Assembly (NCBI GenBank): GCA_030280995.1
Contig: JASXTE010000027.1
Coordinates: 186,001-250,000 of the forward strand
DNA: 64,000 bases
Direction of reading: 5' to 3'
DNA from: Hemileia vastatrix
Taxonomy: Eukaryota; Basidiomycota; Pucciniomycetes; Pucciniales; Zaghouaniaceae
Positions within the stretch are counted from its first letter, which is position 1, and each line of letters begins with the position of its first letter. A program made the position numbers and the translations under genes. The notes under the pieces were generated by a model, which saw only the letters and a program-made list of their open reading frames with translations, ran no database searches and had not been told where the DNA came from. Below are positions 35,679 to 47,886 of this stretch, piece by piece.

Positions 35679-36677
35679 ATCTGCCTTTCTCTGTATCTTT
35701 GGTGCTTTTCTTTCACTCACTTGACTGTAATTTCATCTTCAGTTCTTCTCTTCAACAGCTGACTTGGCACCCAGACTTTGATGAACTCTCATTTGCCACC
35801 CTCACTCTGTTACTCTGTCTCTCTTTTATCTCTTTTCTCTCTTTTTCACTCAGTAACTCAGCAGCTCAGCGTCGTTTACTTTACTTTATTCTGCATCCAC
35901 AAAAATGTGTTCTCTTTTCACTTGCCTCTTGTCGCTTGTTTCTCTCTCTCTTCTCTCTCTTATGCCTTCTGTACCGTCACTCGTCGTTGGATTACACAAC
36001 CCAGGGTAAACCTGCTGAATCACGAGTGTACACTCATGTCAGGCGTAAAATCTTTACATACACAGCACGCTAATGAGTGGATCACAAGGTAAACCATGGT
36101 AAGTGGGACAGAGACAGCCCAAGTGAAGCGCATCTTTTTTTTTCTTCTTCCTCTCTCTCTCTCTATTTCTCTTTCTCTTCCTCTTCTTCCTCATCTTGTT
36201 CATCTCGTTCATCTTCTTCCTCTTTTCTGCTCTCGCTGTTTCATCTGCCAAAACAAAAGACTTGCCAAATGACACGTCCTAAGGCCATAGTCTGTTGTTT
36301 AAATCAATCAGACCCTTGAGGCGTGAGACCAACCAAAATGGGAGGAACTAACAACCAATGTTCACTTGCACATTTGACTGTGTGTGAGCACAATTAAAGT
36401 AAAAACCCTTTTCAAGCTGAGCAGGTGGCTTGGTGGTGAGAATGGATGAATGGATGATAGTTGACTCTATACACAAGGAAAAGAAAAAGAGAAAGAATGA
36501 GAAGAAGGAGAAAAAGAAGATGGTGAGAAGTGAAGGAAAGAAAGAGAGAATGAAGTGTAAAGAAAATATATATAAGAGAAAAAGACACAACAAAATCAGA
36601 CCTTGAGGATGGATGGACGTTGATGAGGAGCAATAGGAGAAAAGAGCAGGATAAACAGGACGAAGAAGGAAGAGGAG

Positions 36678-36702
36678 GATGATGATGATGATGATGATGA
36701 TG
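36678..36702 (+). repeat. (GAT)n microsatellite
   Basis: About eight GAT triplets, continuing imperfectly as GGTGAT units. Confidence 0.85.
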
Positions 36703-37161
36703 GTGATGGTGAGGATGGTGAGGATGATGGTGGGAATGAACTGGCGCCAGGATTTCACTTCTGGTAAGTGGAAAATTTTTTAATGCAACAGCCGTACAAA
36801 GTGCCGACTGTCCATTGAAGTGAACGAAGTTACTCGACTGTTAGTCCACTCTGTTCCTCTGTCAGTCGTATATTAAATTACCCAAGGCCACTTGTGTCTC
36901 TCTCTTTTTCTTTTATCATTTTTTTTCCTCTTCTTTTTTTGTGTCGTCTCTCACAGCCTCGCCCTTGTTTGATGTAGCTCGTATCACACCTGACACTATT
37001 GTACATTTGTACAGTTGTACATTTGTACAGTTAGTGTACTATTAGAAATAAAACAGACAACGAGACAACCAAAGAAAGACAAAGATAAAAGGACAGAGAG
37101 GGTGTATCGGGTTGTAGAGTATATATTCTGTGGTGTGTTCTAACGAGTAACAGAACAAGAT

Positions 37162-37189
37162 AGAAAGAAAGAAAGAAAGAAAGAAAGAA
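37162..37189 (+). repeat. (GAAA)n microsatellite
   Basis: Seven GAAA tetranucleotides. Confidence 0.9.
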
Positions 37190-38783
37190 CAAGAGACATA
37201 AATTTGTATTTGAGTAATAGTAGACTTTGTTCCGTTTCCAATGACAAAAGTTTCAGGCAGATGGGTTCCATTTCGTCCAAGCAAGCGTATAATCACCGTG
37301 CTCAGGACACATAATAGAACACTCGAACTAACAGAACAAACTAAGGTGTAGTGTGAGTCTTTCTTGCTCCTAGCAACGAGATTTGGCCATTTGCATGAGA
37401 GGATCAGTAGGCACCAGCTAAAAGCGAAAAAGAATAAAAGGAAAAAGCAGTCATCAACAGCTAATACACCGGGTGTACATTATACTTGCTACTTGTGGCA
37501 TTTGCACTCTACTTGAGGACAATAGATACAATAGAAGTATCAAAGCGTGTGCTTGACCCAAGGTGAGAAAGGAAGCCACTAACAGATTCATGACCAGTCG
37601 ATCGCATGAAACTAATCCCCGTCTCACCACCTCAGGCAATAACAAGGCAACAAGGACCAGTAAGCAAGAACCAAGAACTAACAGAGTGGTAACAGACTTG
37701 CAAGGCTAAGTCCACCATCGAGTGTGAAGTGTGAAGACCAACGACATTTTCACCAACACACAACACTACCGGACGTTCTAACTGAAATACACACACATGC
37801 AGACAGACAGAGAGAAACTTGTACATTTTCTCTTTTCCCATATGCCACTGTCAACGACTCAGCTGATCGAGTTTCTTTTAATGCAGATTCAGACAAAAGA
37901 GCCAGAGGATGAAGGAGAGAAAAAGAGGAAAAGTAGAAAGAGAGAGAGAGAAAAAAAAAGATAAAGGAAAAGAGAAAAGAGAAAAGAGAAAGAGAGGTGT
38001 GTATGTCTTGTATGTATGTTTTTTTTCATGTTGTGTGCATGTGAGTGTAAGAGTGTTTTTGTAGAACCTTGTTCTTAACCAGCTATGATGAGAGTATCAA
38101 CGACGGCGTTTTTCACAGGGAAGTTGCTTGTCAAAGGATATGTACAAAAAAAAAACCCAGGCCATTCTCTTCTTTACATCCTTGTGCATAATACCTTGGT
38201 ATGGCAGAGAACAAACAGCCTGGGTGAAATTCTTTTTTTTTTTCAAGGGTCAATTTGGCTGCGGCTGTAATGAATTTGCTTTGATGCTTTGTCATTCGTA
38301 GTGAGTGATAACTGGTGTGGATGTTTTAGATCAAAGTAAAAACAAGGTGAATACAGTAAAGGAAAGAAAAAGAAAGAGGACGAAAGACCTGAAGATCAAG
38401 AGAATAAAGTGACAAAATGATAGGACAAAAAAGATTCAAGATACACAGAAAAAAAGGGAAAACAAAGTAAAGGATGAAATTGTGATGAAAACTTTCAAAG
38501 GTGTAATCTGTTTATCCGATAAGTGAATGTCTGTTAATCAATGTTTGTAATTAGAAATGCAAAGTACAATGTTGCCTTTGCCTTTGACAATTTGGCCAAG
38601 TGCCGTTTGGTAAGATGGTGATGTTGATGATGTTGCAGGTGATGAAGTGATGAAGAAGATGCGACCGATGAATTTGATGAAGTAATGACAATGATGATGA
38701 CAATGATGGTGATGATGATGATGATAATAAGGATGAATATCAAGGAGATGATACTACCACTGGTGATTTTAGGTGGAAAGTCT

Positions 38784-39165
38784 TCACTTACGTCTAACAC
38801 GAATACCGTTGGACGTAGGACTTGATCCACCACGAGAAGAATCAGATGTTGTTGGACTAAGTGGTCCAACATCATCAACATCAATGTCATCCTCATCTGA
38901 ACAGTCACCGGCAAGTTCTTCATCCCATGAATTGAAACTAGTTTCCTCATCGGATGTCAAGTCACCTGCACCTCTTTCTTTTTTTACATTGGTTCCGGCC
39001 AATGCGTCAACTGAAAATCTGTGCAGCGAAGAAGTTGTTGATCCAGTTGTCGGTCCACCATTTAATCCAGTTGAAGAGCGATGATGGTTATGATCTTTCC
39101 TATCGGTTGAGTGGCCATGATGCAACATACCTTTCTGTTGTTGTTGAATTTGGTGATGGAGAAGT
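38784..39165 (-). CDS. Optix: SIX3/6-class homeobox gene, coding exon 2
   Basis: The first exon breaks off at AAC AA|GTAAGT in the codon after …AAAKN. Here CTTGACAG|ACTTCTCC is an acceptor in the matching phase, giving …AAAKNK-LLHHQIQQQQKG…, which parallels the KNRLQHQ continuation of vertebrate SIX3. The exon codes 127 residues: His/Gln-rich, then acidic (DEETSFNSWDEEL, DEDDIDVDD), then SPTTSDSSRGG, like the Ser-rich tail after the homeodomain in Optix proteins. The open frame ends in TGA at 38,784-38,786, but that stop lies inside AGAC|GTAAGTGAAG, a strong donor at 38,791. So either the protein ends here (504 residues) or a third coding exon follows to the left. No convincing third exon was found. 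Confidence 0.8.
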
Positions 39166-41434
39166 CTGTCAAGTAATAATGGTTACAAAAGGAAAATGTC
39201 AGTCATGAGTGAGGTATTGAGTGAAAGAGAGAATGAAAAGAGAAAAAAAAGAGAAAAATAGAATGAGTCAAAAGAATAATAAGGAGAAAGAGAAGAAGAA
39301 GAGAAAACGAAGTAACTAAATGAACCAATAGTTCTGCCTGTCGATACATGCGAAAGCGGATTTAGGTTGGGTTATTGGACTGACTGGCCATTGTGTGACT
39401 TGGTGCACATGCTGAGTCAATGAGTCGTTGGATTCCATGAGATCTCAATTAAATTTGGCCATCAACCGATTGACTGATGCTGAGAGCAGTCAGTTGTTCA
39501 GTCAGTTGTGAGTTGTGACTTGTGTGTTGTGATTTGCATGCCTTCAAAGAGGACCTTCTGATAGAGAAGAAGAGAGAAGAAGAGAGAGAAGAGGAAAGGA
39601 GAGGTGTTTTGTTACTTGTGCATCCGCTTGTATGGTGCATCTAACATGGAACATACACACACACACAAGTCAACCAATGCCACCAAGTCAAAGGGACAAA
39701 AGATGAGGCAAGAGCAATTACATCATCTACTAAGTGTGCGAGTCATTCAACATTGCAATCAACGACTAGTGCACAGATGTTTTGACTCACCACTGGTCGA
39801 TCAATAGAAACAACTGAAGCCAGTCATTCAGTCATCCAGTCTTAGCCCTGAGGTGGCCTTTTATCTCTCTTATTCTCTTTCTTTTCTTTCTTTTATTTCT
39901 TTTATACATTTCTATTTGGTCTTCCTTTCTCTCTCTTTCTCTCTTTCTCTCTTTCCTTTACTTTTCACTTGTCTTTCCTCTTTTACTCCGACCGTCATCC
40001 GCATTTTTATTTCTATTTTGCTGTACGCACATCGATCTGCCTACGTCTGAATTGACAATCAGTGCTGGCCGATTTAAGGCAAATTCGGCCTGGTGTCTGG
40101 TGACATTGTCATGCCGTGGGCGTCAAGTGTTTCATCGATTTTTTCCTATTTTACATTGGCTTTTGTCTTGGCCTGCATCGCACGATATACGCGAAGAGAG
40201 ATGGAGAGAGAACACAGCCTAATATAATTTTGTCGAGAGATAGAGAGACAGAAATAGAGAGACAGAGACAACCAGAAAGAAGGAGAGAAAGAGACCGGAA
40301 CCAGCAAAAGGAAGGAAAAAGGAAAACTCTTCTCCTCTTTTTTTTCGTGTTATTATTTTGTTCGTTTGCTTTTCCAACTGACTGGGCAACATACAACAGT
40401 CAAGATAGTGAGCCTACAGTTCTATTGGTATTCTATCAGTTCACCGTTGACCTGCCGCTGAGCAAGTGAGACAGGTAGAGAGACTGATAGAGCGAGTGGA
40501 GCAACAACAAAAAAAGAATAAGTAAAAAGTAAAAAAGACAAGGTTGTCCAGGTAGTGCTCATCAGTCAAACAGAATACCTGAATGGATTGTTACATTGCA
40601 ATTAAGAGACACTCTTGGTGTCAGCAACCTCAGGTGGTCTCTCCTTAATTGAAATTGAACTGTAGCCTCAGTCGGGAAAAGTCATTTGAATGAAAAGACT
40701 CAGCCCAATACAACTTCATTTGTGAAATGTGAAATGTGAAATGTTAAATGTAAAATGTACGATCAGTCGTCGGACTCCCTTGGCCCCCTCGACGACCACA
40801 TCCTCTGTTTCACCGTTCAGTGTATTTCGTGCTCACGGCTCTTTGGTCTCTGGTTGAGTTTTTCCATTCTTTCATTCTCTCTTTGTACCCCTGTATCTCT
40901 GTGGCTATATTTTGCGTATATTGACGGTATTCAGTGTATTCACATTTCTCTGTGTCTCATCTCACAGTCAAAATGATGATTAATGAATGCTTAACCTAAG
41001 GGCAGGAAGGAAAGAGACTCGCCTAGTCGGTAACTTCTCGAGTTTCCCATTAGTCCTCTTACAAGCACACACATACACACAGACAGGCAGAGTGATACAG
41101 ACACAGAGATAGAAAAAGTAATAGAGATGATGATGAAGGAGGAGGAGGAAGATGAAGGGAACAACGAGTGAATCAAAATGATAGAATGATAGAATGATAA
41201 CACGATAAACTGATACACGATAGAAAGAGATGGAGAGAGAGAGACAGAGAGACAGAGAGACAGAGAGTAAAGACTAGAAGAACAAACTAAAGGATAGAAA
41301 CAAAGTGAGACCCACGAGCTATCATCACCATGAAAGGAGATGTCAATGAGTTGCATTACTTAAATCAGCAGTAGCATAAACAAAATGACTTGAGGCATTT
41401 GATAAAAATGAAACTGTTCGTCATTCAAACTTAC
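39166..41434 (-). other. Intron 1 of the SIX3/6-class gene
   Basis: 2,269 bases with a GTAAGT donor at 41,434-41,429 and a TTGACAG acceptor at 39,166. It contains GA-rich tracts and (CA)-type repeats and no other gene that I can support. Confidence 0.75.
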
Positions 41435-42567
41435 TTGTTCTTAGCGGCTGCAGCTCGATCTCGCTGTCTTCGATTTTTAAACCAGTTGCCAACTTGTGTA
41501 GGCGTCAGGCCAGTTGCTTGGGCCAATTCTCTTTTTTTAGTTGGATTGGGATAAGGATCTTGTAAATACCATTCACGTAATAATGAACGTGTACGTTCTT
41601 TGAAACAATGAGTTTTTTGTTCACCATCCCAAATAGTTCGTGGTAATGGATACTTTTTACGTACACGATATTTGTCCACAGGTCCAAGTGCACGTCCACG
41701 AAGTTTTTCAGCTTCTTGATAATGTGCTTCTAACCACATAGCTTGTAATTTAGCATGTGATGCTTTAGTAAATCGATGATTTTCAAGTATGTGATACAAT
41801 TCTCTAAAATTGCCAGTATGATAGGCAACAAGACAACGAGCGCGTAAAACTGATTCATTTTTAGATAAATCAGCACAATTAGGATGAGCAACTGGTAATG
41901 ACCATAAAAATCTACCCAGTCGTTCAATATCACCTGATTCTTCAAGTGTTTCACAAACAGCAGCAACTTGACTCACGGTGAAATTAAGTGTTGGTAACAT
42001 TAGCATCGCCGCTGCCGCTGGATGAGTTGACCCGTAGGCTGCTGCAGCAGCGGCGGCCGCAGCTGCAGCCATTTGATTGTGTGAAATGTTGTTATTATGA
42101 TTATTGTTGCTATTACTATTGTTGTGGTTGTTGTTGTTGTTGGTGTTGTTACTGTTGTTGCTGTTGTTATTATTATTGTTGGCAGAAGATGCAGTTGTCG
42201 TTGAATTAGAATTATGTGATGAAGATGAAGATGATGATGAAGATGAGGATGATGATGAAGATGATCCATTGGGTACACCTGGTGTAATAGTTGTATTACT
42301 CAAATTACTTAGGCCATTGAAAGCAGCATTACCATTTACTGAGGCACTGAGAGCAGCAAAAACAGAACCAAGTGGTCCTGCTAAAGCTGCTGCATGTGAC
42401 AAAGGATTGGCATGGTAAGATTGAAGTGCAGCTGATAAATGTAGGAATGGATGAGAAGCCAATGATGCAACTGATGCAGCTGATGTTGCCGAGGTAATAA
42501 TTGGCTGTGGAGAATTGGCTGCGGCCGATGGAGGACGAGAAGATGAGGAAGAAGCAGATTCTTCCAT
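41435..42567 (-). CDS. Optix: SIX3/6-class (Optix) homeobox transcription factor, coding exon 1
   Basis: A transcription factor of anterior head and eye patterning. I start at the ATG at 42,567 (MEESASSSS…); the frame is open further upstream, but only through a GTG and with no better ATG. Residues 1-190 are a low-complexity arm of Ser, Ala, Asn and His runs. The SIX domain is 191-310, beginning [10 protein letters not shown], with [20 protein letters not shown]. The homeodomain begins at about 311 and contains [22 protein letters not shown] (not VSNWF) and [13 protein letters not shown] place it in the SIX3/6 class rather than SIX1/2 or SIX4/5. The exon ends in GTAAGT two bases into a codon, so the apparent stop after KNK is intronic. 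The arm homopolymers come from CAT/TTG/GCT triplet repeats. Confidence 0.96.
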
Positions 42568-42941
42568 CCTATGGCTGTAGCTGAGATTCAACTGCCACGA
42601 ATCCGCGAGTGATCTGATGGCTAGAGCGAACTGAGAAGGCGCATCATGGATTGGCTGAGAAACAGAGCTGCAGAAGAGCTGCACGAGGATATGCTGGGGT
42701 GGGACCTCATGCGCCGATGATACTTTCTACCATTCCAGGTTCTACCATTCCAAGTCGTCCAACATTTCCAACGTCCTCCTCTCCGCCTATTGATTTCAGC
42801 CACCACTAACCTGCCTCGTAATACTCATCCACTCCGCGCTTAATCTGGTTTTGCTGCTTCATAATTGCAGTCTCCTCCTCCTGCGCATCCATGGACCAGT
42901 CGACCATCAGGCCACTCATGGCCAGTTTTCAGGCCGTCCTC

Positions 42942-42991
42942 CAATCTGCAATCTGCAATATGCAATCTACAATATGCCAATATGCCAATAT
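42942..42991 (+). repeat. Imperfect tandem of GCAATCT/GCCAATAT words
   Basis: Repeated 7-10 base units of the types TGCAATC and TGCCAATA in the presumed upstream region of the SIX gene. Confidence 0.7.
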
Positions 42992-43003
42992 GACGATCTT
43001 CCT

Positions 43004-43025
43004 CCAATCACCCAATCACCCAATC
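43004..43025 (+). promoter_or_regulatory. Tandem CCAATCA boxes
   Basis: CCAATCAC occurs twice and CCAATC once more at 8-base spacing. CCAATCA is the NF-Y core. They lie about 440 bases upstream of the SIX start codon, in reverse orientation relative to that gene. Functional role not shown. Confidence 0.35.
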
Positions 43026-44190
43026 TTCTTTCCATGCAAATGGCTACCTTAAGCGATTCTCATTCTTCATCTTACTTACCTTTCATCATCATCATCATCA
43101 TCAAATGATCACATTCGTGTACACGCTCGTGTTCACTCATTCTTTTCTTACTGACCTAGTCAACTTGATCAACTTGACCAAGTTACAGTAAAAATAGCCC
43201 ACTTATCAAAGTGAAAATATATTCATTGATAGTACTGGTTGTCGTGTAGTTGAAATACACCACGGTCGGTACAAATTGATACATTCATACATTCATACAT
43301 ACATACATATACACACACACACAGAGTGAAAGGAAAGAAAGAGACACAGGGGCAAAGAGACACATATATCCGTGTACATCCGTGTACAACATTGAGCTAT
43401 TGCTTAAGGCATTCTCTTTGCTCAATTTCCATTTACATGACAGGTTGCACTGTGTGTTCAAGTAATAATGGACAATGACACACAGAGCCAGTGAGACCAA
43501 GAGGAGGAAAAGAGGAGAACAACAGAAAGAAGAGAACCAGAGAGAGAGAGAGATGAAGAAGGAAAAGAAGAAGAGAAGGAAAGAGAACTAAAGAGAAGAG
43601 AGAAAAAGAGAAAACTATTTTCTTCTCTCTGCTCCTTCTGCTCTTCTCTCATTAGACTAATCCAGATGATCGCGTAATTCAGCTGTAAGAATACAGGGTA
43701 AAGAATAGTTGATCGAATTATACGCTCACAAGGCTCACAGGCTCGTGAGTTCATTTGCCTACCTTCTCATTTGACTGGTGTATTTATTTTACTCATAACC
43801 ATCCTCTGCCTTCTGTTTTGGGCACAGTTCATCCATCTCTTTTCTCTCTTTTCTATTTCTCTCTCTCTTCTTTCTCTTTCTCTTTCTCTTTGATGTCTAC
43901 ATCCATTGATTGAGTCTTTTCTCTGCAACCGAGGGTGAAACTCAATTTACCCTAATCTCCATGTTAAACTAAGGTTGCACCGAGTGTTCTAGGTAAAGTC
44001 GAGTAAGGTTTCATTCACTTACTTCACTTGTTCGTTCATTCGTGCACTTTACTATCGAACAACGTCAAGCATGTCAACGGTGAGCAAGCCATCTTTAACC
44101 AATTACACTTACAGCTTACAAGCAAGTTGACCTTAAATGCACCTGCTTACTTGTCATTTGATTGAATTTGACTCAAGGAGAAAAAGGAGG

Positions 44191-44225
44191 TAACTTGTAA
44201 CTCGTAACTCGTAACTTGTAACTTT
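44191..44225 (+). repeat. 7-bp tandem repeat, five units
   Basis: Five units of TAACTTG/TAACTCG. Confidence 0.85.
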
Positions 44226-45811
44226 TACCTTCTCACACTCACTTTCACACACATACAAACACATACAGTACACACAATGGATGTACTTTCACTCGGCCAT
44301 CGATCATATACAAGACACACCGTGACTCTTGTAACCTGTATGTCATTTACTGCCTTTACAACGCACTCATACCATTTACAGGATAAAAGGGACAAACAAG
44401 TAAAATGTACAGAATGTAGACAAGTAAAAGAAGAGAGAGAGAGAGAGAAAGAATGAAAAGACATCGAATTTACAATATGAAGGAAAAGTAGCCAAGCCAG
44501 TTACGACTGATAACACACAAACATAAAACACCCAATAGATCAAATGATCAACTGATCAAGTGACTTATACTTGAAATAAAGAAAGAGAAAAAAACCACGA
44601 AATAAAGAAATAACGAAATAAAGGAATAAAGAAACAAAGTCACCATCAAGGCCATTCTAACATTAGGCTTGTGGTGGCAACAAGTCAACAAGTCGACAAC
44701 AAGACAATCATCGATACAAAACGAATTTCTTATCATTTTTTTCTTCCTAACAATAACAACAACTGTTGTAATGTTGCCAACAACAACAGCAACTACAACT
44801 TCAATAGAAACAACAACAGGTTCAGTTGGTTAACCATCGAATAATCATCATTTGTTGCGATTGTCACCCACGACCTTTTGTCACATCCAAAGTTTATGAG
44901 TGAATGTTAAGTCTTACAATCCGTCACTTTCGTCAATAATAAGTCGATACAATCATTAACTTCAAACCACAAGTTTATGAATTCACACACATACAAACAT
45001 ATTTTCTTTGTCACAAGGATAATGACTTTTCTTTTGACAGAATAAAATATATAATTACAGGTTGGACAAATTTTCTTGTCATAAGGTCTTGTTAAAGTTA
45101 AGTTCAATTAACTTCTTTTTTTCACATCAAATTTTTATCCATTAAAGAGGAAATTGACAACTTTACATCCACCTATCGGTACCAAATGAAACGAAAACTT
45201 TTTCTTCCCAAATGTAGTTCAAGTTGTTGTCATCTTCACTTTAACTGGTTATATATTCAAGTTATTCACTCATCTGGTTGACTCATTTGATTGTTGAGTT
45301 TGTTTTTTTCCAATCAACTGTTCATTCGGCTGTCAATCGTTTATTGTAATGTAGTTCATCTTATCATTCATTTTCTCATAACCCGTTTTCAATTGCACTC
45401 ACCGATGAAGACTTGTTCAATTTAACTTTGATAGCATCCTTTGCAATGCGTGAGATGAAAATGTAAAAAGGTTTTAACTGTCATTACAACTAAGTAATGA
45501 TCAAATTTTACGATACAAATCTTAGTTAATGTGAGCTTTATCTATTTCCCAGTTGAGACAATTGTTAATATGTGAACAATAATGACAGTTTAAATCTTCC
45601 AATCTTCATGACAAAGTGACCTATCTCATATGGATTTAAGGTCAATCCATTATTAACCGATTACACCGAGTCAATCTTCAAAGGCGTCACTTTTATTTAA
45701 GCATTTGCCTTTAGAATTTGTCAAGAAAGTGCAAACATCTTTCAATACAAGCTAATCTGTTTTTAAAACTCTTTCAAGAGTTCATCCTTCAACTTGACCG
45801 CCGTTTCACAG

Positions 45812-45982
45812 GGTAGAGCATGTATTTATCACAAATTAGTAACAAGTGTACCTAACTTTAACAGATTTCAATGTTTATCCGAAACATCAATGAATTTATA
45901 TTTCATGCATCAACATCAATTACCATCAATTCTTGTAAATGCTCTTCTTTTACTGATTATTAGTAGTTTGCGTGCTGAGTGA
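45812..45982 (+). other. Small unassigned open frame with hydrophobic C-terminus
   Basis: An open frame of about 56 codons follows a pyrimidine-rich TTTCACAG that resembles a splice acceptor. It is of normal amino-acid complexity, unlike nearby frames, and ends with a hydrophobic stretch (LVNALLLLIISSLRAE) before the stop. This could be the last exon of a small membrane or GPI-anchored protein. I recognise no family and found no upstream exon, so chance is also possible. Confidence 0.2.
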
Positions 45983-46249
45983 TGGAGTGACTTGTCGCTA
46001 GTTGAAAAAGGAAAAATCCATAAAAATTCATTCACGAGTCACACTGACATCTGAAAGTTAACCAAGGAAACATCGAACTGCGCGCAACAAATTGTCACAT
46101 GACAAAATAATCCTCTTTGTGTCGCTGTGTTCGCTGACATTTTACAAACTTTTTACTTTTTCTCAATATCACAGCCGTTGAGTGTTCATATGGTATAAAG
46201 GGAAGATTGAAGAGAGAAAAAAATTGATATTCAATAAAAAATTGAAGAG

Positions 46250-46800
46250 TATGACAAGCAAGTTCTTTGCATGTTGAATGTGGACAAATTTAAGAATAAC
46301 GATTTTTCCATCTCAAATTGGTTTACACGGTGGAATTGTCCAAGGAGATACATTTGTTCTTGTTTCATTATCAAATCATTGAAAAAAAAAAATTTGATTG
46401 AATTTGTATTACAAAATGATAATTATAAACCACCAGTAACCTTACATTTTACCAAAGGGATGAATTTATATCGAGTTACAATATAAGGTATCATCATAGA
46501 ACAATTTGATTGTGAGATGAAAAAATTGTCGAGTTATTCTTGCTGGCAAGATAAATGTTTATTCAACGATTTGATGATGATGACTGGCGTGCAGCGAACC
46601 CTTTTTATATCGCAAATAACAATAATCTGGTTAAAACGCGCTCATTTTGAAACTTGTAGTAAAAACAAGATTGTCTTCCGACTTAATAAGGTGCAGCCGT
46701 CTATCGATAGTGAACTTTACTTGTCCCAATTGACCAAAATTCATTCTGAACAACAGGATATTTACACCAAGGTTGTGAAACAATGAATTATCGTCATTTC
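46250..46800 (+). pseudogene. Possible decayed ankyrin-repeat fragment
   Basis: Translations in different frames show ankyrin-like fragments separated by stops and shifts: a GDTFVLVSLSNH string near 46,340-46,375, FVLQNDNYKPPVTLHF near 46,404-46,450, then DEKIVELFLLAR, stop, and DDDDWRAANPFYIANNNNLV near 46,516-46,645. These resemble the repeat pattern of G-x-TPLH-x-A followed by N-x-x-(I/L)V-x-x-LL. No frame is open across the region; an A11 run near 46,382 separates two pieces. The match is weak, so a decayed gene copy is a suggestion only. Confidence 0.28.
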
Positions 46801-47860
46801 CGAGAAAGGTATAATTCAGACAGCTGTGTTTTCATGATCCCTGGACATTCATAGACTAAACTTGTGATTTTGGGTCGATCATGAGAACATTTGATATTTT
46901 TAAAAGGTAATGAGGATAAGAAAAATAAACTTTTCCCCGATTTGACTAAAGGAATGTTATTATTCTAGCCTTTGTATCATGTATACAACTGAAACAAAAG
47001 GTAAATAATGTTTATATTTCATTCCTCAAGTTAAAAAAGAAATAAACTTATGTTTTTGAAAGACTCATCGACTCATCAAAAGTAAACATTTCATGAGTCC
47101 AATTAGTGCAAAGAGTTTTTGAATGATGATGACCTTGATTGTTGAATTGAGTGTGAAGATTGAAATTGTAAAATTAACAAAAGATACCAAAGTATCTTTA
47201 AATGAATGACAAAAGGTGAGGAAGAGTGATTGGAATCGGCAAAGTTAAGATTGGCGATCACCAGGAGGCCTCAGTTGACAGACTGACGAATTGGTGTAGA
47301 TGAAAAAGCATTGAGCATGGTAGTCAAGTGATGAGTAAAGTGTCGACAGTGTCGACAATATGCAATAAGCAGGTAAAGCATTTAAACTTCAGCAACGTCA
47401 ACCAGTAGTATTCGCCAATTGGTCAGTGTTGCCTGACCCGAGTTTGTCAGGCGATGTTTTCAGACAGTGTGACAGGATTCTTGAGTCAGGTGTCTTCAAT
47501 GAGGCATGTGAGAAGAGATCAAGGACCAGAAGGTTTGGGTGGTGCGATTGATCATTTGTTCCGGAAAGGAGCTCGAGTTGGACAAGTGTGACGGTAGTAA
47601 CAGGTCCTCGCTCTGCACGGCTTGATTAGCATAAGCATTCATAATACGATGTTTTGGATCTTCTCTGCACGGATGTGAAGCCAGCCATATGAGTGAGAGG
47701 ATAGGTGATCAGGACAGGGCACTTTTTTTCGCAAGCAGCTACTCACAACTTCAGTACTTTAGTACTATTCGCCTGTCAAGTGAGTGCCTGCTATTAATGG
47801 CGAAGAAAAGAGAAAGAAGAGAAGAGAAGAGAAGAGACGACAGAAAAGAAAGAAGGAAAG

Positions 47861-47886
47861 GAAGAAAGAAAGAAAGAAAGAAAGAA
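47861..47886 (+). repeat. (GAAA)n microsatellite
   Basis: About six GAAA units within a longer purine tract. Confidence 0.85.

Larger units (their letters stand above)
20832..38500. other. Gene-free region of purine and pyrimidine tracts between POLR3F and the SIX gene
   Basis: I find no supportable gene in nearly 18 kb. The composition is the same as in the first 11 kb: runs of GAGA/AGAAG or CTCT/TTC, (CA)n, short 8-11 bp tandem repeats, and strand-switching of purine bias every few hundred bases. The open frames (for example at 25.7-26.1, 29.3-29.7, 31.5-32.3, 35.6-36.1 and 36.3-36.8 kb) are low-complexity translations of these tracts. The segment 22.5-23.3 kb is AT-rich with normal complexity and contains palindromic CAATTG words, which is compatible with regulatory DNA, but I can assign nothing. 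Confidence 0.6.
42568..45760. other. Region upstream of the SIX gene
   Basis: About 3.2 kb with no supportable gene. The part nearest the SIX start (42.6-43.1 kb) is GC-richer and of normal complexity, so it is the likely 5' UTR and promoter; it has CCAAT-type tandem words. From 43.3 kb GA/CT tracts return, with a 7-bp tandem array near 44.2 kb; from 44.7 kb the sequence becomes AT-rich and non-repetitive. Confidence 0.55.

Noticed and set aside
35591..36073. 160-codon plus-strand frame with signal-peptide-like repeats
   Set aside because: Comes from a TTTTTCTAC tandem and CTCT tracts; hydrophobicity is a by-product of pyrimidine sequence.
38534..38950. 138-codon minus-strand frame overlapping SIX exon 2
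   Set aside because: Different frame from the spliced SIX product; its second half (Ser/His-rich, ending in Ile-Asp) might be an exon, but no acceptor fits the required phase.
42000..42418. Plus- and minus-strand frames across the SIX N-terminal region
   Set aside because: Shadows of the triplet repeats that code the Asn/Ser/His runs.
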